Positions 20,789 through 29,098 of a stretch of 34,728 bases of DNA are shown here, in pieces. Positions within the stretch are counted from its first letter, which is position 1, and each line of letters begins with the position of its first letter. The stretch is from a virus, in the IMG/VR virus record IMGVR_UViG_3300048785_000071, positions 1-34,728 of that record; one strand, 5' to 3'. A program made the translations under genes and the position numbers. The notes below the pieces were generated by a model. It saw only the letters and a program-made list of their open reading frames with translations. It had not been told where the DNA came from and did not search any database.

Positions 20789-21475
20789 ATGGCCAAGTAT
20801 GTAAATCCGCTGACCCCGGCACCTAAGCCGCCGCAGTCGTATGATGACAACGAAATTCCAGCGGTGCTGGAGGAAGTCGTTGAGCTGATCAACAATGCCA
20901 ACGTTTATGGCCCGGCCGGCGCAACCGGTTTGAAGGGTCCTACGGCAGCGGCCGCGGGTAGCTCGACAGGTCCAACTGGGATAATTGGTGCCGGCGCTCA
21001 TGGCCCTTCACAGGGTCAAACTGGTCCGACGGGTTGTACAGGCCCACAGGGTCCCGGTCTCACTATTAATGCAAGCACTGGTGTTTCTGGTACCTCTCCT
21101 ACAGGTCCATCAGGTACCACCCATACCGGCGCGACTGGTCCGACTGGCACGACAGGTCCATTTGTCGGATTGCCCGGTCTTTCACCAACTGGCTTTACCG
21201 GCCCTACTGGCATCACCGGCGCGACGGGCATTGGGCCGTTTGGTAAGACTGGTCCGACTTCGGCCACAGGCTCCACGGGCATCACCGGCGTCACCGGTCC
21301 CGCGGGCTACAACAAAAATCCGGCCACGTTTACAAAGTTCGTTGTGCTCAAGGTGGACCCGCATATTCTCGGTGCGGTATATCGCGTTCATGATCCTGGA
21401 CCAACGGGCACGACCGGCGCTACTGGCTTCGGTTATGCCGGCATGACTGGCCCGCTCCGAATTTCCAACGGATAA
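20789..21475 (+). CDS. Collagen-like fibre protein 2, 228 aa
   Basis: ATG 20789 with AAAGG six bases upstream is chosen over the TTG at 20783. Architecture parallels the previous gene: N-terminal helical region ([18 protein letters not shown]), broken Gly-X-Y triplets with more interruptions, a C-terminal domain ([20 protein letters not shown]) and a terminal LRISNG. The shared ends mark the two as paralogues. They lie in tandem between a sulfotransferase and the glycosyltransferase genes, and probably form fibre or head decorations, which is inference. Confidence 0.82.
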   Translation: MAKYVNPLTPAPKPPQSYDDNEIPAVLEEVVELINNANVYGPAGATGLKGPTAAAAGSSTGPTGIIGAGAHGPSQGQTGPTGCTGPQGPGLTINASTGVSGTSPTGPSGTTHTGATGPTGTTGPFVGLPGLSPTGFTGPTGITGATGIGPFGKTGPTSATGSTGITGVTGPAGYNKNPATFTKFVVLKVDPHILGAVYRVHDPGPTGTTGATGFGYAGMTGPLRISNG

Positions 21476-21490
21476 CAGTTGACACGAAAT

Positions 21491-21517
21491 GAGCTATAGG
21501 CTAAAAACCTATAGCTC
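21491..21517 (+). other. Perfect 10-bp stem-loop upstream of HNH gene 2
   Basis: GAGCTATAGG, loop CTAAAAA and CCTATAGCTC. No T-run follows, so it is not an obvious terminator on the plus strand; it may trim the fibre mRNA or mark the entry of the HNH gene. Confidence 0.55.
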
Positions 21518-21543
21518 AAACCCCGATCCCCTTCGGAGTGTCA

Positions 21544-21924
21544 ATGCCGTCTAGTCCAGAATATTCAAAGGCGTGGCGTAAACGTAATAAGGCACGTTGC
21601 GCGGAGTATTCACGCAAAAATCGTCCGCGGTACCAGCAATGGCGCGACGACAATAAGCTACGCATAAAAAATCTCAATCAGATTAGGTTATATGGCATCA
21701 CGCTAGAACAGCGGGATGCTATTTTTATGTCCCAAAATTACAAATGCGCTGCGTGTGGTAGTGATGCGGCGGGCACGCGAAAGGGCTGGACTACAGATCA
21801 CGACCACGATACCGGAAAAGTTAGGGGAATTTTATGCCAACCTTGTAATTTGATCGCTGGTCATGCGGTAGACAGCCCTAAGCACCTGCGGCTCGTTGCA
21901 GATTATCTGGAGAAGTACAAGTGA
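21544..21924 (+). CDS. Endonuclease VII-type HNH protein, 126 aa
   Basis: Second member of the family found at 11396-11827. It has CAAC (zinc), TTDHDHDTGKVRGILCQPCN (catalytic DH-H and zinc CQPC), then NLIAGHAVD. The basic N-terminus (MPSSPEYSKAWRKRNKARC) is shorter. ATG 21544 with CGGAG upstream is preferred. It lies inside a late-gene/glycosylation insert, typical for free-standing homing endonucleases that spread neighbouring DNA. Its stop overlaps the next gene start. Confidence 0.85.
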   Translation: MPSSPEYSKAWRKRNKARCAEYSRKNRPRYQQWRDDNKLRIKNLNQIRLYGITLEQRDAIFMSQNYKCAACGSDAAGTRKGWTTDHDHDTGKVRGILCQPCNLIAGHAVDSPKHLRLVADYLEKYK

Positions 21925-23924
21925 AATTAATGCTCAATTGTATTGTTAAGAACGAAGCTGACCGAATTGAGCGAATGCTCAAGAGTGTGGCCCCCCATAT
22001 TGATAGCTATGCCATTGTTGACACAGGAAGCACCGATGACACCATACAAAAGATTGAAGGGTTCTTCGCCGCGGCATCAATTCCCGGCGAGATCACGCAC
22101 GCTCCATTCGTTAACTTTGAGCAGGCCCGGAATGCCGCTCTCGCTCTCGCGCGAAAATCGCCGCTTTCTTGGGACTATCTGCTCCTGTGTGACGCGGATA
22201 TGGAGCTGGTTGTCGAGGACAAAAATTTCAAAAAACAACTAGGCAGCGGCATGGCCTATAACGTCGTGCAGAAGGGTGGCACGCTGTCCTACCACAATGC
22301 GCGCTTCGTCAGCCGTGCTGCCACTGGAAACTATGTAGGTGTGACGCACGAATATCTTGACGTGACCACGGCTGGCGAGGTGCATGGAATTTACTTTCAA
22401 GATCATGCAGATGGCTCTAATCGCAAGAATAAGTCCGTACGAGATATTCGACTGTTGAAGGAAGCAATAAAGACGGACCCAAACAATGGTAGATCGTGGT
22501 TCTATCTTGCTCAGTCTTATAAGGATGCGGGCCAACCGGAGAAGGCTGCGAAGGCTTATCGCAAAAGGATTGAACTCGGGGGATGGGACGAGGAAATCTG
22601 GAATGCTAGCTTTAACCTCGCTAATACGCTCCGCGAGAGTGGAAATGATAGTGGCTTTGTGGCCGAAATGTTGGGGGCATACAATTTTCGTCCCAGTCGT
22701 GCGGAAACCCTCTATGCACTAGCTAACTACTACAGAACTAAAGGTATGAATTATGCCGCGCTCCTAGTTGCCGAAGAGGGGTTACGCATCAAGCGTCCCG
22801 GCGATCTGTTGTTTGTGAATGACTATGTCTACACCATTGGGCTGCGCGAAGAGTTCGCTATCGTAGCGTACTACGATAAGGCTCGCCGCGAGCGTGGGTT
22901 TGATATGTGCAACTATGTTGCACTGTCTAAGGACGCCAGCGATTTCTCCCGAGAGCAAGCGCGCGGCAATCTGTTTCATTATATCCGGCCCCTGTCTGAG
23001 AGAATGTCGTCATTCTCCACCCGCCGGATTGCGTTCACCCCGCCGGATGGATACACCGCGATGAACCCGTCTATAGCGGTGGCTAATGGACAAATTTGTG
23101 TGCTGGTGCGAACTGTCAACTACACGATGGACGAGCAAGGGCGGTACCTGATCAAAAGCACAAACGGCGAAGCGAACTCAACCAACCCGATCAACACCCG
23201 TAATTTTTTGGTATCATTGAAAGATAACTTTGAGGTCAATCAACACGCAGAGGTTAAGGCCCATTTGCCGAAGCCGGCATATGATCTGGTAACCGGGTTT
23301 GAAGACATGCGGTTGTTCAGCTGGAATAACAGCTGGTGGATTAACGCTTGTGTGCGGGAACAGAACCACGAGGGCTGGTGTGAGCAATGGTTGGCCAGGA
23401 TTGACGTTGGCAAAACAAATGCCCCCGGAACGTTTGTTACCTGCGCCACACTCACCGATGCTCGGGCCATGCTGCCGGCGCACCGCCAGCACGAGAAGAA
23501 CTGGATGCCGTGGGTTGACGGCAATGATTTAGAGTTTGCTTATCGTCTGGGTGTCACTGTGCGCCCTAACGGTGTTGAAAAATCGCGCACGCCCATCAAC
23601 ATTGCGGCTGACGCGATCAGTGGAAGTTCACAGGTGATCCCATTTAAGTGCGGCTTCCTGTCAGTCGTGCATGAGGCCCGCGTGCATCCACACAACGGCA
23701 AGCGCTACTATCAGCACCGGTTCGTGTGGTACGACAAGTCAAAGACAGTTCAGCGGATCACCAAGCCGTTCTACTTTCACGATAAAGTGATCGAGTTTGT
23801 GGCCGGGCTCGCGTGGCACCCGAACGGTCAGAGCATCATGATTTCGTACGGCCGCGAGGACAAGGAAGCCTGGATTGCGACCGTGGACGCCAACGAGCTA
23901 TCGGAGTTTATCTGGCATGACTAG
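21921..23924 (+). CDS. Fusion: GT2 glycosyltransferase, TPR region, beta-propeller, 667 aa
   Basis: Domain 1 (about 1-170): GT2 fold, with NCIVKNEADRIERMLKS, VDTGSTDDT (36-ish) and the metal/nucleotide-sugar DxD (CDADM, 90-94). Domain 2 (about 175-300): TPR-like helices (RSWFYLAQSYKDAGQPEKAA). Domain 3 (about 350-667): blade-like repeats with GFEDMRLF (459-466), EKNWMPW (525-531), HEARVHP and IEFVAGLAW, as in the five-bladed GH43/GH130-type propellers. So one chain could transfer a sugar and bind or cleave a glycan. ATG overlaps the HNH stop (GTGA). The fusion organisation is known in some bacteria; acceptor unknown. Confidence 0.8.
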   Translation: MKLMLNCIVKNEADRIERMLKSVAPHIDSYAIVDTGSTDDTIQKIEGFFAAASIPGEITHAPFVNFEQARNAALALARKSPLSWDYLLLCDADMELVVEDKNFKKQLGSGMAYNVVQKGGTLSYHNARFVSRAATGNYVGVTHEYLDVTTAGEVHGIYFQDHADGSNRKNKSVRDIRLLKEAIKTDPNNGRSWFYLAQSYKDAGQPEKAAKAYRKRIELGGWDEEIWNASFNLANTLRESGNDSGFVAEMLGAYNFRPSRAETLYALANYYRTKGMNYAALLVAEEGLRIKRPGDLLFVNDYVYTIGLREEFAIVAYYDKARRERGFDMCNYVALSKDASDFSREQARGNLFHYIRPLSERMSSFSTRRIAFTPPDGYTAMNPSIAVANGQICVLVRTVNYTMDEQGRYLIKSTNGEANSTNPINTRNFLVSLKDNFEVNQHAEVKAHLPKPAYDLVTGFEDMRLFSWNNSWWINACVREQNHEGWCEQWLARIDVGKTNAPGTFVTCATLTDARAMLPAHRQHEKNWMPWVDGNDLEFAYRLGVTVRPNGVEKSRTPINIAADAISGSSQVIPFKCGFLSVVHEARVHPHNGKRYYQHRFVWYDKSKTVQRITKPFYFHDKVIEFVAGLAWHPNGQSIMISYGREDKEAWIATVDANELSEFIWHD

Positions 23925-24579
23925 AATTCGCGTCGTCACCGGCTTTGTACCCATCGAAGGGCATCCCCGCCCAATGTCCGAGTACAGTGAGTTGGGTAAG
24001 GGGCTGCGCGCTATCCGCGCGCCGTTCAAGGCGTTCTACAACACGGTTGAAGACTGTTGGCTGTACAAGGACTTGCAGAAGGCCGGCGCTTTTCATTTGA
24101 CGCACTCTATGGGGGACAACCCGGCCAAGAACACACTTGCCTACCATATCGTTCAGCACCAGAAGACGGCGTGGCTGGGCGCGGCGTCCCTCGTAGACCC
24201 GAGCGCCACAACCTTCGTGTGGATTGACTACGGCATCCTGCACGTACCGGGCGTGACCGTGGACGTGATCAACAACTTCCTCGGGCAGGTGAAAGACGAC
24301 GATTTTGCCATCCCGGGATGCTGGGGTCCTGATCGGCCGTCCGACGACAGCAATCCGTCCTGGCGGTTCTGCGGGGGCTTGATGGTCGTGCCCCGCAAGT
24401 ACCTGCGCCGGTTCTCCAACGAGTTCATGGACCGCACTATGCGGAACATCAACCTCAAGCGAAACGTGACCTGGGAAGTGAACGACCTGGCGCGCGTGGA
24501 GAAGTATGGCAGCCTGCCGATCCGCTGGTACCAGGCGGACCACAATGAAACGATGTTCACCAACTACGCGAGGGCATGA
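23917..24579 (+). CDS. Putative glycosyltransferase-like protein A (HtrL/YibB-like), 220 aa
   Basis: ATG 23917 overlaps the GT2 fusion stop by 8 bp. The sequence (RVVTGFVPIEGHPRP ...) has a WIDYGIL motif (about 98-104) that recalls the acidic motif of the HtrL/YibB group of putative glycosyltransferases, and FRF/CGGLMVVPRKY further on. It is a paralogue of the next gene: both begin with a VTGxVP or VTAYVP strand, share ED(C)WLYK, HIVQHQ(K/R)TAW and W(I/L)DYG. Sugar transfer is inference from family likeness and operon context. Confidence 0.6.
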   Translation: MTRIRVVTGFVPIEGHPRPMSEYSELGKGLRAIRAPFKAFYNTVEDCWLYKDLQKAGAFHLTHSMGDNPAKNTLAYHIVQHQKTAWLGAASLVDPSATTFVWIDYGILHVPGVTVDVINNFLGQVKDDDFAIPGCWGPDRPSDDSNPSWRFCGGLMVVPRKYLRRFSNEFMDRTMRNINLKRNVTWEVNDLARVEKYGSLPIRWYQADHNETMFTNYARA

Positions 24580-25280
24580 TGATCGTCAAAGCCGTCACGG
24601 CCTACGTGCCGCTCGAAGTGAAGCACCTGACGCGCCAGCAATACACGGCGCTCGGGAATGGTCTTGTTTCGGCGCTCGGGGACAAGATCAAGGTGTTCTA
24701 CGATTATCCGCTAGAGGATTGCTGGCTGTATAGGTACATGAAAGAGCATGTTATGCCTGACTTGCCGCCGGCAACGGAGGTACCGTCTGACAGGTACGCC
24801 ACGCCGCGGCATATGGTCTTGTCCAACATTGTGCAACACCAGCGCACCGCGTGGGCCATGATAGCCGCCGCTGCGGACCCGCGGGTAGACGTATGGGTGT
24901 GGCTCGACTACGGCGTGCTCAAGCAGGGCGCGTGGACTGGTAAGCCGGTGACCGAGGAGATCATTGCCACATTCATAAGCCGCATCGAAGCCATGGAGAG
25001 AATGAACTACATTCCGTTCCCCGGTATCTGGGAGAAAGGTGTGCCATCCGACACCGGTGCAAACTGGCGGTTTGTTGGATCGACCCACATATGGCCGTCA
25101 AGATACCTGCCGGCCATTGATCGTTCATACAATTGGGAGTGCAGGAGATTTATTCAACGTACCAGCACGGTTCCTATTGACTTGCCAATCTGGGCCTATA
25201 CAGAGTTGAACTCTGGTCTCCCGTTTAGGCAATATGCCGCCAACCACGATGCCACTCAATTCACAGGATTTGTCCCATGA
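24576..25280 (+). CDS. Putative glycosyltransferase-like protein B (paralogue of A), 234 aa
   Basis: Begins MMIVKAVTAYVPLEVKHL and keeps the marks of the previous protein: EDCWLYRYMK, NIVQHQRTAW, WLDYGVL and NWRFVGSTHIW. The two differ in the C-terminal third, which may reflect different acceptors or donors. The ATGATG start overlaps the previous stop by 4 bp, and its stop overlaps the next ATG by 4 bp. Function is inferred, as for A. Confidence 0.6.
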   Translation: MMIVKAVTAYVPLEVKHLTRQQYTALGNGLVSALGDKIKVFYDYPLEDCWLYRYMKEHVMPDLPPATEVPSDRYATPRHMVLSNIVQHQRTAWAMIAAAADPRVDVWVWLDYGVLKQGAWTGKPVTEEIIATFISRIEAMERMNYIPFPGIWEKGVPSDTGANWRFVGSTHIWPSRYLPAIDRSYNWECRRFIQRTSTVPIDLPIWAYTELNSGLPFRQYAANHDATQFTGFVP

Positions 25281-25888
25281 CCCCACTGTGCGAGCTAGCT
25301 AAGAAACACGCTACGGATAAAGGCGGCGATCATTATCTCGCCGGCGACACCTGCCACACATACACGGTGGCGTACTGGGACCTGTTCAAGGATAAGCAGG
25401 AGAGCATTTTGCGCCTGCTGGAGATTGGAATTAACTACGGCTCCAGCCTGCGAATGTGGGAGGAGTTCTTTCCGAACGCTGACGTGTACGGGTTGGACAG
25501 CAACTATTCCTGCCTGGTTAACGCGGGTCGCATTCATAGTCTGGGATGCGACCAGAACAATCCGGCCCAGTTGCGCCAGTCCCTGGAGAAGTGGGAGAAC
25601 CCGCTGTTCGACGTTATCATTGACGACGGCTCGCACGAACTGGAGCATCAGATCACGTCTGCAAAGACCCTCCTGCCGTTTCTCAAGACTGGTGGGGTCT
25701 ACATCATTGAAGACGTGACGCTGGACTGTCAGCCCGAGAGCGTGATGGATCACGTCCCCATGCCGCCGGGCTATCGGTGGGAAGCCATCGCGTGCCCGAA
25801 TGGCCTGGGCAAGGCTCATTGCTGGGACGAGTGTGACAAGTGCCACGGTACGATGCCCGAATTCTTGATCGTGATCCATCGTGAGTAG
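25277..25888 (+). CDS. SAM-dependent methyltransferase, 203 aa
   Basis: Class I fold: motif I LLEIGINYGSS (47-57), the ribose-binding acidic residue at VYGLD (70-ish), and FDVIIDDGSHELEHQ (motif IV region), then GGVYIIEDV. Resembles the Methyltransf_24/cephalosporin-hydroxylase-like group that methylates sugars and small molecules (as in macrolide sugar O-methylation). C-terminus has CPNGLG, CWDEC and KC cysteines, perhaps zinc-binding. Next to an epimerase and glycosyltransferases, it likely methylates a sugar, by inference. Confidence 0.78.
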   Translation: MTPLCELAKKHATDKGGDHYLAGDTCHTYTVAYWDLFKDKQESILRLLEIGINYGSSLRMWEEFFPNADVYGLDSNYSCLVNAGRIHSLGCDQNNPAQLRQSLEKWENPLFDVIIDDGSHELEHQITSAKTLLPFLKTGGVYIIEDVTLDCQPESVMDHVPMPPGYRWEAIACPNGLGKAHCWDECDKCHGTMPEFLIVIHRE

Positions 25889-26888
25889 GATATTCATCAC
25901 TGGGGTGGCTGGGTTTTTAGGCAGCCACCTCGCAGACGTAATGCTGGCTGACGGACACGAGGTTGTCGGGATCGACAACATGATCGGCGGTGAGTTGGAT
26001 AATGTCCCGGCTGGTGTAGAGTTTCACCAGATCGACTGCAACGACTTCTCCGACGTGAAGGAAAGGATACGAGGATGCGACATAGTGTATCATTGCGCGG
26101 CGACAGCGTACGAAGGCTTGAGCGTGTTCTCACCGCATGTTGTGACACAGAATATAGTCGGGGCGAGTGTATCCGTAATTTCCGCCGCCATATCGAATTC
26201 TGTGAAGCGTATAGTGATCTGTTCGTCTATGGCGCGTTACGGGGGAACCCAAATGCCGCCGTTTATCGAGAGCATGCGGTGCAGGCCGCAAGACCCGTAC
26301 GGGATCGGAAAGCTGGCCGTAGAGCAGTTTTTAAGAAACCTGTGCGAAACGCACGGCGTTGAGTATGTCATTGCGGTACCCCACAACATAATTGGGCCCC
26401 GCCAAAAGTATGATGACCCGTACCGCAACGTAGCCTCGATTATGATGAACCTCATGATGCAGGGGCGGCAGCCTGTAATCTATGGCGATGGCACCCAAGA
26501 GCGATGCTTCTCCTACATTGACGATTGCTTGTTCTGTCTCAAGGCAATGGCGTTCCAGGAAAACGTGGTTGGCGAGGTGATCAATATTGGGCCCGACGAG
26601 GGTGTGGTGACAATCAACGAGTTGGCCCAGACGATTGCAAATCTAGTCCGGTTCAAGTTGGTTCCTGTCTACATGCCAGGTCGCCCGCAAGAAGTTAAAT
26701 ACGCGCACTGTTCGTCGTATAAGGCCCGCCGGCTCCTGGGCTATGAAACCAAGACTTCCTTAACCAAGGGTCTTTTGAACATGGTGGAAGCAATTGACGT
26801 GCGCGGGTATCGACCATTCAAGTATCACTTGGACTTAGAGATTATCTCGGACAAGACCCCCCGGACGTGGAAAGACCGCCTCTTTTAA
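25881..26888 (+). CDS. NAD-dependent sugar epimerase/dehydratase, 335 aa
   Basis: Extended SDR: GVAGFLGSH (G8, G11, G14) binds NAD(P) through a Rossmann fold, GIDNM ends strand two, CSSMARYG supplies the serine, and Y140-G-I-G-K144 the catalytic pair. The family converts nucleotide sugars (UDP-glucose 4-epimerase, GDP-mannose dehydratase type). C-terminal substrate domain (VPVYMPGRPQEVKYAHCSSY) is normal and length is complete. GTG start overlaps the methyltransferase end by 8 bp. It probably makes the sugar donor for the neighbouring transferases, an inference. Confidence 0.88.
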   Translation: MSRIFITGVAGFLGSHLADVMLADGHEVVGIDNMIGGELDNVPAGVEFHQIDCNDFSDVKERIRGCDIVYHCAATAYEGLSVFSPHVVTQNIVGASVSVISAAISNSVKRIVICSSMARYGGTQMPPFIESMRCRPQDPYGIGKLAVEQFLRNLCETHGVEYVIAVPHNIIGPRQKYDDPYRNVASIMMNLMMQGRQPVIYGDGTQERCFSYIDDCLFCLKAMAFQENVVGEVINIGPDEGVVTINELAQTIANLVRFKLVPVYMPGRPQEVKYAHCSSYKARRLLGYETKTSLTKGLLNMVEAIDVRGYRPFKYHLDLEIISDKTPRTWKDRLF

Positions 26889-26951
26889 CAGCTTATTAGT
26901 TTTTCAGGGGTTATCCTCTCGGAGACAGTTTCATCCAGCGGGAGAGATACC

Positions 26952-27179
26952 ATGTCCGTCGATACCCAGAAGAAAGAGAAGCAGCATAACGTCGAGTTCG
27001 CCAAGGGTGGCAACACCCATATGTTTGGCGCGCAGAAGGTTGGCGCCCAAAAGTCGGGCGTGACCGAGACCGACGCCGGCGCTGGCTCTGGCGAGAAGTT
27101 TGCCAGCGGCGGCAAGACCAAGATGCACGGCTTTGCCGGCGCGCAGGCGGCTACGGCGGGCATTACGGGAGCCCGCTAA
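26952..27179 (+). CDS. Hypothetical Gly/Lys-rich protein with internal repeat, 75 aa
   Basis: ATG with GGGAGAG upstream, 63 bp after the epimerase gene. Two related segments are seen: KGGNTHMFGAQKVGAQKSG and GGKTKMHGFAGAQAATAG. Highly polar, no hydrophobic core; small proteins of this kind stand beside scaffold and capsid genes in several podovirus-like phages and may be head-associated, which I recall only loosely. Function unknown. Confidence 0.6.
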   Translation: MSVDTQKKEKQHNVEFAKGGNTHMFGAQKVGAQKSGVTETDAGAGSGEKFASGGKTKMHGFAGAQAATAGITGAR

Positions 27180-27421
27180 TGCCGAGCGTTCGTATGGGGA
27201 AAACGGCGGTACGGGGCCCAACGGCCCAGTCCCGACCCTCTTTTGTTCTGGGGTCTCGCCCGCCCAGTTTACGGGCCCAGCCCCCGGGATCGTTAACCAT
27301 TAAGCCCCAGCCGGGCAGCACGACCCAGTACGGCAAGCAGGCAGGACAGCCCAACTTCGGTAAACAGCCAACGCCGCCTCCTTTCGGCTTCGGCAATACC
27401 GCGCTAACGGGAGAGAGCTGA
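27179..27421 (+). CDS. Hypothetical Pro/Gly/Ser-rich protein, 80 aa
   Basis: ATG overlaps the previous stop (TAATG). Basic, low-complexity sequence (VRMGKTAVRGPTAQSRPSFV ... KQPTPPPFGFGNT) without a hydrophobic core, probably disordered. Part of a run of four small genes before the scaffold, perhaps minor head proteins. Function unknown. Confidence 0.55.
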   Translation: MPSVRMGKTAVRGPTAQSRPSFVLGSRPPSLRAQPPGSLTIKPQPGSTTQYGKQAGQPNFGKQPTPPPFGFGNTALTGES

Positions 27422-27651
27422 TGTTCAAGAAACACATGACCCCGCTAGGTAAGGGTGGCCAGATGGTCAAGAACGCTGGCAAAGGTGCCAGCGAGCAGCA
27501 ACTGCCGTCGCGCAGCGCTATGCAGACCTTAACTTCTGGCGACCCAGCCGCGCGCACCATGCAAGACTACGCCAAAGCGACGCCGACCATCGGCGCCCCG
27601 ACGGCTCCCGGTGATTATGGTGGTGGCGGCAGTTACGGAGGCGGCAACTAA
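27421..27651 (+). CDS. Hypothetical Gly-rich protein, 76 aa
   Basis: ATG overlaps the previous stop (TGATG). Starts MFKKHMTPLGKGGQMVKNAG; ends in a Tyr/Gly run (YGGGGSYGGGN). Basic and flexible; possibly a head-associated or scaffold-linked protein. Function unknown. Confidence 0.55.
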   Translation: MFKKHMTPLGKGGQMVKNAGKGASEQQLPSRSAMQTLTSGDPAARTMQDYAKATPTIGAPTAPGDYGGGGSYGGGN

Positions 27652-27654
27652 CAA

Positions 27655-27897
27655 ATGTCCTTACCCCCCAAGGACTTAACAGAAACAGCACTACGGCTAC
27701 GAAATTCCAACCCCGAGGGGTGGGACAATTTTGTGGCTTCATTTGCTGCCTATACCGACCATGTCGTTCTCGATGTAACCGCGGCCGGGTCGGACAACGT
27801 CTTGGTTTTGCAGGGGCAAGCGCGGCAATGCCTGCACCTGCTGCGTGTTTTTAGAGAGTGCGACAAACAGAAGCCCAAACCGCCCGTACCGCAATAG
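27655..27897 (+). CDS. Hypothetical protein, 80 aa
   Basis: Compact alpha-beta pattern (TALRLRNSNPEGWDNFVASF, then HVVLDVTAAGSDNVLVLQG, then helix ARQCLHLLRVFREC). Similar small proteins in the capsid module of other phages lie just before the scaffold gene; the name is not known to me. RBS is distant (GGAGG about 12 bases up). C-terminal tail is Pro-rich. Confidence 0.6.
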   Translation: MSLPPKDLTETALRLRNSNPEGWDNFVASFAAYTDHVVLDVTAAGSDNVLVLQGQARQCLHLLRVFRECDKQKPKPPVPQ

Positions 27898-27920
27898 CCG
27901 TACGCGCCTAGGAGAATGTC

Positions 27921-29045
27921 ATGCCTATCGAAGTCGAACGTAACGCCACGCCTGCCCCCATCGCCCCCGAAGATACCAGCGTTTTAATCCCAAAATCGGT
28001 CAAAGAGGCTGCCGCTAAGGCGGAAGCTTATTACAAGACCGAGCCGACCGCGGAGGAAGTGGCCGCGGCCGCTGCCGAAGCCGCGCGCACCGCGGAGGCC
28101 GAAGCGGCCGCCGACGAGGTTAAACCCAAGCCTATTCGGGCTAAAAAGCCAGCAAAACCAGAGGGTTCCGCGTCTGTGGAACCGGTCAAACAACCGGACA
28201 TTCAGGCTGACCAGCAGCTAGCTGAGGGTGATAACTGGGAGCACCGGTATCGGTCCATGAAGGGCCGTTATGATGCAGCGCAGCAAACCATTGGCTCCAT
28301 GCAGGAGCAAATGTCCCAGCTCGGGGACGAGCTGATGCGGACCCAGACGCTCTTACAGGGTCGTCAACCGCAGCAACAGCAGCGCCAGCAGTCGCCGGCG
28401 CCGGCCGCCAAGCTGATCACCCAGGAGGACGAGCAGGCTTTTGGGTCAGAACTCATTGACCTCGCGCGCCGCGCGGCCCAGGAAACCGTGGGTCCTGAGC
28501 TGGATGCGCTCAAGAACCAGAACGCCAGGCTAACCCAGCAAGCCCGCCAAGACGCCAAAATGCGGGTTGGACAGCTGTTGGATAGGGATATTCCTAACTG
28601 GCGAGAAATAAATGCTGATCCTCGCTTTTTAAATTGGCTCCGTTTACGGGACGTTTACTCGGGTCAGGTTAGAAAGGCGATGTTGGATGCAGCGTACCAG
28701 GCGGCGAACGGCCCCCAGGTCAAAGCATTCTTCGATGGCTTCATCAGAGATGAAGCAGTCACGGGCAATGAGGATTTAGCCCCGCAGCCAGAGCGGCAGT
28801 CGGAAACACCGGCCGCCCCTCAGAGACAAGCAGCGGTCCCGCTATCATCACTCGCAGCTCCTGGCAGGGCGAAGCCGGCCCCTGGTGCTACACTGGGACC
28901 CGCGGACAAGCCAACTTTCACTCGCGCCCAAATTGCGAAGTTCTATTCCCAGCCGGTACGACAATCTTATGTCGGACGTGAGAAAGAACGTACAGCAGAT
29001 GAAGCACTCATTTTTGCTGCACAACGAGAAGGGCGTGTCCGCTAA
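27921..29045 (+). CDS. Capsid scaffolding protein, 374 aa
   Basis: ATG with AGGAGAATG upstream. It has the composition of a scaffold: Ala/Glu-rich helical N-terminus (about 30-70), Pro/Lys linkers, a long coiled-coil region (about 110-215, WEHRYRSMKGRYDAAQ onward) with Gln-rich linker, a helical domain (about 240-280) and a basic C-terminus (about 330-374) that would dock to coat protein. It directly precedes the major capsid gene. Scaffold is needed to build the procapsid and leaves before or during DNA packaging. Confidence 0.8.
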   Translation: MPIEVERNATPAPIAPEDTSVLIPKSVKEAAAKAEAYYKTEPTAEEVAAAAAEAARTAEAEAAADEVKPKPIRAKKPAKPEGSASVEPVKQPDIQADQQLAEGDNWEHRYRSMKGRYDAAQQTIGSMQEQMSQLGDELMRTQTLLQGRQPQQQQRQQSPAPAAKLITQEDEQAFGSELIDLARRAAQETVGPELDALKNQNARLTQQARQDAKMRVGQLLDRDIPNWREINADPRFLNWLRLRDVYSGQVRKAMLDAAYQAANGPQVKAFFDGFIRDEAVTGNEDLAPQPERQSETPAAPQRQAAVPLSSLAAPGRAKPAPGATLGPADKPTFTRAQIAKFYSQPVRQSYVGREKERTADEALIFAAQREGRVR

Positions 29046-29077
29046 TCCGGGGGCATAAGTCACGTTAAGGACGTGCT

Positions 29078-29098
29078 GGCCCCTACCAACAGGGGGCC
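29078..29098 (+). promoter_or_regulatory. Hairpin covering the capsid-gene ribosome site
   Basis: GGCCCCT, loop ACCAAC and AGGGGGCC pair with one extra G, and AGGGGG is the probable Shine-Dalgarno of the capsid gene at 29102. The site would be masked when folded, so capsid translation may depend on ribosomes leaving scaffold or on helicase activity. Confidence 0.4.
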
